Shown here one piece after another: positions 59,084 to 64,000 of a stretch of DNA of 64,000 nt. The first letter of the stretch is position 1. Each line of letters begins with the position of its first letter. The stretch spans positions 62,001-126,000 of the forward strand of contig NZ_CALGPC010000010.1 of the NCBI RefSeq assembly GCF_937960835.1, in the 5' to 3' direction. This stretch comes from an uncultured Ferrovibrio sp. Its GTDB lineage: Bacteria; Pseudomonadota; Alphaproteobacteria; Ferrovibrionales; Ferrovibrionaceae. Made by a program: the position numbers and the translations under genes. The notes under the pieces are model-generated. The model saw only the letters and a program-made list of their open reading frames with translations. It was not told the origin of the DNA and ran no database searches.

Positions 59084-60577
59084 ATGGCAAGCCGTCCGCT
59101 GTGCATCCTGATTGCCGCCATGGGCGGCGAAGGTGGCGGCGTGCTGACCGGCTGGATCACCGGCGCGGCGCAGCGCGCGGGCTATCCGGTTCAGGCGACT
59201 TCAATTCCCGGTGTCGCGCAACGCACCGGCGCGACCACCTATTACATCGAAATTTGGCCGGAGAAGACCACGCAGCGTCCGGTGATGAGCCTCAACCCGG
59301 CGCCGGGTCAGGTGGATGTGATGATCGCCAGCGAATTCGTCGAGGCCGGACGCGCCATCGCCAACGGCTTCGTGACGCCAGACCGCACCTTGCTGATCGC
59401 TTCCACCCATCGCGTCTTCGCCATAGCCGAGCGCAGCGCCATGGGCGATGGCCGCTACGATACCGGCCGGCTGTTTCGCGCAGCAAAGGAATTCGCCAGG
59501 CAGAGCATCCTGTTCGACATGGATGCCGCCGCAAAGGAATCCGGCAGCATCCTGAATGCCGTGCTGCTGGGCGCGCTGGCAGGCTCCGGCGCTTTGCCTA
59601 TTTCGCCGGGGGATTTTGAAGCCGGAATCCGCATGGAAGGCAAAGCGGTGGACAGCAACCTTGCTGGCTATCGCTTCGGTCTCGCCCATGGCAAAGGCGA
59701 CATCAGCGCCACCCGGGAGGCTGTCGCGCCATTGGCAACTCACGCACCGCTGTTTCTTGATCGGATCGGCAGGCTGCCCGCGGCGGCCCAGCGTTATGCC
59801 GCAGAAGGCGTGAAGCGTCTGATCGATTATCAGAACGACGCCTATGCCCGACTCTATCTCGACCGTCTCGACACAATCGCGGCATTGGGCGACGAGCCCT
59901 TGACCGCCGAAGCGGCGCGGCATCTGGCGCTGCGCATGAGTTTCGAGGATGTGGTACGGGTTGCGCAACTGAAGCTGAAGCCTGAGCGCTTTGTGGCCAT
60001 CGAACGCGAAACGCGCGTAAAGGCCGGCCAGCCCTATGCCGTGGCCGATTACGTCAAGCCCGGTATCGAGGAGATCGCGTCCCTGCTGCCACCCTCCCTC
60101 GCCCGCTGGATCATCGATATGAGCGCGCGCCGCGGCTGGCTGGACAAGGTGCATTTCGGCATGACCGTGCGCAGCAATAGGCTTGGTGGCTATCTGCGCT
60201 TCCGGTTGCTGGCCGGCCTGCGGTCATGGCGGCAACGCAGTTTCCGATATCAGGAGGAACAGCGGCATATCGAGGACTGGCTGGACCTGATCCGCCGCGC
60301 GGCGGCGCTGGACATCCAGCTTGCCCGCGAGATCGTCGAATGCGCCCGGCTGATCAAAGGCTATGGCGATACCTTCAAGCGCGGGATGGGCAATTACCTT
60401 GCGATCCGCAAGGCGATCATCCTGCCCGCCCTCAGCGGCCATATCGCACCGGCACAGGCTGTCGAGGCCATTGTACAGGCCCGCACGGCAGCTTTGGCCG
60501 ATCCGGAAGGCCAGTCGCTGACGAAGACGCTGGCCGGTTTCAGGGCTACGTTGCCGCTCTCTCAGGCGGCCGAATAA
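59084..60577 (+). CDS. Indolepyruvate oxidoreductase beta-type subunit with C-terminal DUF6537
   Basis: 497 residues from the ATG at 59084, two bases after the previous stop. The N-terminal 200 residues are the POR gamma-type domain: ILIAAMGGEGGGVLTGWITGAAQRAGYPVQATSIPGVAQRTGATTYYIEIWP. The C-terminal 300 residues (YAAEGVKRLIDYQNDAYARLYLDRLDTIAAL onward) are a DUF6537 extension found in the long two-gene IorAB form of proteobacteria. It completes the 2-oxo acid oxidoreductase. Confidence 0.9.
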   Translation: MASRPLCILIAAMGGEGGGVLTGWITGAAQRAGYPVQATSIPGVAQRTGATTYYIEIWPEKTTQRPVMSLNPAPGQVDVMIASEFVEAGRAIANGFVTPDRTLLIASTHRVFAIAERSAMGDGRYDTGRLFRAAKEFARQSILFDMDAAAKESGSILNAVLLGALAGSGALPISPGDFEAGIRMEGKAVDSNLAGYRFGLAHGKGDISATREAVAPLATHAPLFLDRIGRLPAAAQRYAAEGVKRLIDYQNDAYARLYLDRLDTIAALGDEPLTAEAARHLALRMSFEDVVRVAQLKLKPERFVAIERETRVKAGQPYAVADYVKPGIEEIASLLPPSLARWIIDMSARRGWLDKVHFGMTVRSNRLGGYLRFRLLAGLRSWRQRSFRYQEEQRHIEDWLDLIRRAAALDIQLAREIVECARLIKGYGDTFKRGMGNYLAIRKAIILPALSGHIAPAQAVEAIVQARTAALADPEGQSLTKTLAGFRATLPLSQAAE

Positions 60578-61591
60578 TCAGAATCGGAAAGACACGCTGA
60601 GGGCGCCGAATTCGTCGTCGTCGTTCTGGCCGTCATATTCCCGCGTGCGCAGGACATACGTATAGGCAAAGCGCACGCCGTCGATGATCACTGCCAGGCC
60701 GAACTGGGCATCGCCGACCAGGACCTTCTTGTCCACGCTGCGGCTGTCGCGGAAAGTGTTGCCGTCGAGGAAGATGTTGTGCGCAACGGCGCGACCGTCG
60801 ACGCCGGCAAACAGATACCAGCCGATGCTGCCAGCGCCGCGTTTTTCGAAATAGCCCGATCCCGGCAGGCTGGGCTGCACCCGCAGCGGACCGTAATCGG
60901 TCGGCAGGTTCTGGCCTAAACGCAGCATCAGCCCCGTATTGCCGTAGGTGAAGACATTGCCGAGCGCAAAGCCTGCATGTGGTGTGGCGTCGATGCCGAA
61001 ATCCCAGGGCAGCTCAAGTTCCGGCGACTGCCAGCTACGCTGATAGGTGAACTGCACCGTCGGCTCGTTCTTGAGCTGCGTATCCCAGCCCTCGGCCAGG
61101 GGGGAATTGACGATGCGATGAACGAAATCCTGCGTCTCATGCGCAAGCGATGCCGGGCCAACCACGCCGAGGCTGAGCGATGCCTGATCGAGCACCGGAC
61201 CGGTCCGCGCCACCACGCCGACCGAGCCATAGAGCCAGCCGGCATAAGGCCGGTCATTCGCCGGCGGATCGCGCAGCAGCTTGTTGGTCGCCGTATACAT
61301 GCTTTGGCCCAGCGCGTATTCAATGCGGATATCGCTCTGGGCATTGAACATTGGCAATTGCAGCGCCAGGTCGCGCAGCCATGGCGGCTCGTCGCCCTTC
61401 GGCGTCAGATAGGTGAGACGAACGCCATTGGTGTAACGCCGGTCGGTGTCATAGAAGAGATCGTTCTCCAGCACGAAGCTCCAGATGCCTGCCGTATCCT
61501 GACCGGGGTCTTTCGCCTCTTGCGCAGCCACCAGGGGGGAGAAAGCGATCAAGCCGCAAAGGCTGACGCAAAAACAGAGTTTAGAAGGCAT
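60578..61591 (-). CDS. LpxR-family outer-membrane lipid A deacylase (DUF2219)
   Basis: 337 residues with a signal peptide (cut near AQ, residue 24) and a C-terminal Phe, both typical of outer-membrane barrels. The N-terminal ENDLFYDTDRRYTNGVRLTYLTP and NDRPYAGWLYGSVGVV plus HETQDFVHRIV are the conserved LpxR elements (Asn-Asp and His catalytic residues). LpxR removes the 3'-acyloxyacyl group of lipid A. It is convergent with the oxidoreductase gene and ends on its next base. Confidence 0.85.
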   Translation of the reverse strand: MPSKLCFCVSLCGLIAFSPLVAAQEAKDPGQDTAGIWSFVLENDLFYDTDRRYTNGVRLTYLTPKGDEPPWLRDLALQLPMFNAQSDIRIEYALGQSMYTATNKLLRDPPANDRPYAGWLYGSVGVVARTGPVLDQASLSLGVVGPASLAHETQDFVHRIVNSPLAEGWDTQLKNEPTVQFTYQRSWQSPELELPWDFGIDATPHAGFALGNVFTYGNTGLMLRLGQNLPTDYGPLRVQPSLPGSGYFEKRGAGSIGWYLFAGVDGRAVAHNIFLDGNTFRDSRSVDKKVLVGDAQFGLAVIIDGVRFAYTYVLRTREYDGQNDDDEFGALSVSFRF

Positions 61592-61728
61592 TCGTAAACA
61601 GCAGTCTGTCGTGGGAGGTAGCCCGGTCTTGCCGTGCGATTATGGCATTATCGCGGCCTGACGGTCACCTTTGCCGATTACCGGTGTCGGTCACGTTTTG
61701 TGACAGGTGGTTTCAGGCCATCCCTCGG

Positions 61729-62151
61729 TTAATCCATCAGCGGCTTGGAACGGCGCAGCCCCTTGATGCCGCTGCGCTTGCTTTTGGAGTCCAGGCGGCG
61801 CTGCTGCGATCCCCTGGTCGGCTTGGTCGGACGCCGGGTTTTCGGCACGATGCAAGCCTGGCGGATCAGATCGGCCAGACGCGCCAATGCGTCCTCGCGA
61901 TTGCGCTCCTGGCTGCGATGCTGTTGCGCGGTCAGCACCAGAACGCCGTCCTGCGTGAGGCGCTTGCCCGCAAGCTTCTCCAGCCGCGCCCGCACCGCAT
62001 CGGGCAGAGACGGCGATTGCCGCACGTCGAAACGAAGCTGCACGGCGGTCGAGACCTTGTTGACATTTTGCCCGCCCAGCCCGGAGGCGCGGATGAAGCT
62101 GATATCAAGCTCGCGCTCGTCCAGGCTGATGCGGTTGTTGATGCGAATCAT
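61729..62151 (-). CDS. arfB: Ribosome-rescue peptidyl-tRNA hydrolase ArfB (YaeJ)
   Basis: 140 residues. The release-factor GGQ motif lies in ASGLGGQNVNKVSTAVQLRF near residue 28. The C-terminal 35 residues are Lys/Arg-rich (PTKPTRGSQQRRLDSKSKRSGIKGLRRSKP), the tail that enters the empty mRNA channel of stalled ribosomes. It hydrolyses peptidyl-tRNA on ribosomes without a stop codon. Confidence 0.95.
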   Translation of the reverse strand: MIRINNRISLDERELDISFIRASGLGGQNVNKVSTAVQLRFDVRQSPSLPDAVRARLEKLAGKRLTQDGVLVLTAQQHRSQERNREDALARLADLIRQACIVPKTRRPTKPTRGSQQRRLDSKSKRSGIKGLRRSKPLMD

Positions 62152-62209
62152 CTCCGCAGCCTAGCGGAAACCTTCCTCGGCTGCAGCGCTGCATCATTGC
62201 TGCATCATT

Positions 62210-62590
62210 TCAAGGCCACTCATTGCCGTTCTGCGCCAGCAGCGGCCGCTGCTGGCGCACCACGCAGAAGCGATGACCGCTGGGGGCTTCCATCACCACC
62301 CAGGTCTCGACCTTCTCGACGCGCTTCGCGCCCAGCTTTTCCAGTCGCGCCACTTCGGCATCGACATCATCGGTTTCGATATCAAGATGCACGCGGCTGG
62401 GATGCTGCACCTTCTGCAGCAGCACCTTCATATCGTCGCCGGGCACTTTGAACTCGGTGTATTTGCCGTTGGCTGTATCGGCCGCGGGATCGGCTTCGTA
62501 TCCGAGGGCTGCAGACCAGAAACGCACATGCGGTTCTAGGTCGTCGGTTTGGCAATCGATTACCAAGGCGGCAAGTCGGCTTTTGTGCAT
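62210..62590 (-). CDS. VOC-superfamily (glyoxalase-like) protein
   Basis: 126 residues from the ATG at 62590, preceded by AAGGGGAT. Two paired beta-alpha-beta units form one VOC domain (LAALVIDCQTDDLEPHVRFWSAALGYEAD, RVHLDIETDDVDAEVARLEKLGAKRV, VVMEAPSGHRFCVVR). The metal-ligand pattern is H near residue 68 and a late Glu. No substrate can be given. It is divergent from the imuA gene. Confidence 0.85.
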   Translation of the reverse strand: MHKSRLAALVIDCQTDDLEPHVRFWSAALGYEADPAADTANGKYTEFKVPGDDMKVLLQKVQHPSRVHLDIETDDVDAEVARLEKLGAKRVEKVETWVVMEAPSGHRFCVVRQQRPLLAQNGNEWP

Positions 62591-62794
62591 GGCATATCCC
62601 CTTCGATTTGCGACCACCATAAATCTAACCTTTAAACCGGTTAATGCCATGCTTGGGTGAGGAATTTAGCCTTATTCCTCAGGCGTTCCACCATAACCCA
62701 CTGATTTGCCTATAGTTCGATTAGGAATAAGAACATTTTGGCAATTTGTGAGATCAATATTAGAACATAGCCCCATAATCGCAGGAGCAAGGAC

Positions 62795-63484
62795 ATGGGA
62801 CAGCAGCTTCATTCCGGCGTCATCGACCAGCTTCGTCAGCAGATGAACCGCCTCGCTCTCGGCGGCCGTCTTCTTACCGGCAAGATCTGCAGTTTCGGGG
62901 ACCCGACCCTGGATGCCGCTCTGCCCTGGGGCGGTCTGCCGGCCGGCAGCCTGCATGAGATGGTCGGCTACGCGCCGGCCGTCACCGGCTTTCTCGGCGC
63001 CTATCTCGGACAGGTGCGCCCCAGCCGCCCCATTCTCTGGATCACACCCGAGCAGCAGATCTATGCGCCGGGTCTTGCCGCCTTCGGACTGGATCACCGC
63101 CGCCTCACCATCGCCTGGGCCCGCCGCGCGCAGGATCGCCTCTGGGCCTTCGAAGAGGCCTTGCGCACGCCCGGTTATGCCGCCGTCGTCGCCGAGATCG
63201 ACGGCGCCGATCTCACTGCGACGCGCCGCCTGCAACTCGCAGCCGAAAGCGGCCATGGCCTCGGCATCCTGATCCGCCGCGACACGGTCGTCTCTGCCGC
63301 CCTCACCCGCTGGCGGATCGAACCCGCATTGAGCGACGGGTGCAATCCGCGCTGGACCGTATCGCTGGAACGCTGCCGTGGCGGGCAGCCGGCTTCATGG
63401 CTTGTGGATTGGGATCATGCGTCGCTTCATTTCCGTCTGGTTGCCGCACTGGCCGACCGATCGCTGGCTGCGGCAGCAGAGTAA
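62795..63484 (+). CDS. imuA: ImuA, SOS mutasome RecA-like protein
   Basis: 229 residues. It is a RecA/SulA-like protein that works with ImuB and DnaE2 in error-prone translesion synthesis. The P-loop-like region FGDPTLDAALPWGGLPAGSLHEMVG, the strand SRPILWITPEQQIYAPGLAAFGLD and WARRAQDRLWAFEEALRTPGYAAVVAEI fit the family. The Walker A is degenerate, as usual for ImuA. The gene overlaps imuB by 68 bp, and both begin an operon that runs beyond the window. Confidence 0.88.
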   Translation: MGQQLHSGVIDQLRQQMNRLALGGRLLTGKICSFGDPTLDAALPWGGLPAGSLHEMVGYAPAVTGFLGAYLGQVRPSRPILWITPEQQIYAPGLAAFGLDHRRLTIAWARRAQDRLWAFEEALRTPGYAAVVAEIDGADLTATRRLQLAAESGHGLGILIRRDTVVSAALTRWRIEPALSDGCNPRWTVSLERCRGGQPASWLVDWDHASLHFRLVAALADRSLAAAAE

Positions 63485-64000
63485 CGCCTCCTCTGGCGCA
63501 GCCGCGCGGGAACGCCCGCTTGCCCTCACGATGACGGCCAGCGGCGGCGTCCGCCTTGCCGCCGTGAATGCCGTTGCCGCCGATAGCGGCCTTGCACCGG
63601 GTATGACCTTGGCGGATGCGCGCGCGCTGGTGCCGGATCTTGTCACGGCGCCGTCCGATCCAGCCGGCGATGCAGCGGCGCTGGAGCGGCTTTGCGCCTG
63701 GTGCGGCCGCTTTTCGCCTTGGGTGGCGACCGATGGCGCGGACGGCCTGATCCTGGATATCAGCGGCGTCGCGCATCTTTTCGGCGGCGAAGCCAAGATG
63801 CTCGGCCTCATGCGGCAGAAACTGCAGCAGTTCGGCTGCAACGCGCGGCTGGCGGCAGCCGACACGCCGGCCGCTGCCTGGGCCTGGGCGCGTTACGGAC
63901 GCGGCGGCGTGCTGCAGGGTTTTGGCGCGCTGCATGATCTGCCGGTCGAAGCGCTGCGCCTGTCTTGTGAACTCAGCGACGACCTCAAGCGCCTCGGCCT
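63417..64000 (+). CDS. imuB: ImuB, Y-family polymerase-like mutasome protein (5' part)
   Basis: About 194 codons from the ATG at 63417, in a different frame from imuA and starting 68 bp before its stop; the rest lies beyond the right edge. The product begins RRFISVWLPHWPTDRWLRQQ, the normal start of ImuB, and continues with MTASGGVRLAAVNAVAADSGLAPGMTLADARALVPDL and ILDISGVAHLFGGEAKMLGLM, parts of the palm domain. ImuB is catalytically inactive and bridges DnaE2 to the sliding clamp. dnaE2 would be expected next. Confidence 0.9.
   Translation, partial: MRRFISVWLPHWPTDRWLRQQSNASSGAAARERPLALTMTASGGVRLAAVNAVAADSGLAPGMTLADARALVPDLVTAPSDPAGDAAALERLCAWCGRFSPWVATDGADGLILDISGVAHLFGGEAKMLGLMRQKLQQFGCNARLAAADTPAAAWAWARYGRGGVLQGFGALHDLPVEALRLSCELSDDLKRLG

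Noticed and set aside
57621..59090. A 489-codon minus-strand frame inside the oxidoreductase alpha gene
   Set aside because: The plus-strand gene has unambiguous thiamine and iron-sulfur motifs; the antisense frame has none.

Overview
This 64 kb window is a gene-dense, GC-rich bacterial chromosome segment with codon usage and gene content typical of an alphaproteobacterium, most plausibly a Rhodospirillales-like lineage. The evidence is a block in the order pcm / rhodanese / tolC / popZ (DUF2497) / valS, a flgE preceded by a sigma-54 promoter, an ImuA-ImuB mutasome pair, a form of PopZ with a Pro/Glu-rich linker, and TRAP and CoxMSL-type metabolism. No plasmid, phage, IS element, rRNA or CRISPR array is seen. 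The species assignment is inference only.

Layout. 1-1.7 kb: the end of a CoxL-like molybdenum hydroxylase large subunit and its FAD subunit, closed by a strong terminator. 1.8-3.4 kb: a membrane-anchored dihaem cytochrome c divergent from a TetR regulator, with a tandem palindromic operator array between them. 3.4-5.1 kb: a cobalt-type nitrile hydratase operon (alpha, beta, accessory protein). 5.2-10.3 kb: a multicopper oxidase, an HtrA protease and an OmpR/HisKA two-component pair, all on the minus strand. 10.4-15.3 kb: tRNA-Ser(GCU), YbaK, two Nu-class-like GSTs flanking an acetyltransferase, YnfA, a fluoroacetate-dehalogenase-like hydrolase and a DUF4383 membrane protein. 15.4-20.3 kb: an outer-membrane barrel remnant, D-aminoacylase, D-2-hydroxyacid dehydrogenase and a large PAS histidine kinase. 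20.4-24.2 kb: flgE, a secreted hypothetical, a frame-shifted cupredoxin, a small cytochrome c and a CBS protein. 24.2-30.3 kb: PilZ-like protein, lipoprotein, gatCAB and ruvX. 30.5-35.7 kb: an MFS exporter, a SnoaL-like protein and a sugar ABC importer without its ATPase. 35.7-42.6 kb: cdd, valS, popZ, tolC, rhodanese, pcm, tRNA-Cys. 42.8-48.1 kb: a hypothetical gene and a molybdenum-hydroxylase maturation island (MoxR/CoxD, CoxE, split XdhC, and a MoeA-like/MocA fusion). 48.3-50.9 kb: three uncharacterised genes, one with a degenerate GGDEF/EAL architecture. 51-53.8 kb: purU, DUF1194, a SelW-like redoxin and MarR. 53.8-60.6 kb: a TRAP transporter divergent from an indolepyruvate-ferredoxin-oxidoreductase pair. 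60.6-64 kb: LpxR-like protein, ArfB, VOC protein, imuA and the start of imuB.

How the genes work together. The molybdenum hydroxylase at the left edge and the maturation island at 43-48 kb are functionally complementary although 42 kb apart. The TRAP importer, MarR regulator and aryl/2-oxo-acid oxidoreductase form a likely regulated catabolic unit. Nitrile hydratase, haloacid dehalogenase-like hydrolase, GSTs and D-aminoacylase suggest a soil or freshwater organism with versatile use of organic nitrogen and xenobiotics. Both solute-binding-protein genes (ABC and TRAP) are separated from their permease genes by a perfect hairpin, which probably sets differential expression. Two weakly described areas deserve most attention: the operator array at 2.75 kb and the uncharacterised 48.3-50.9 kb cluster.
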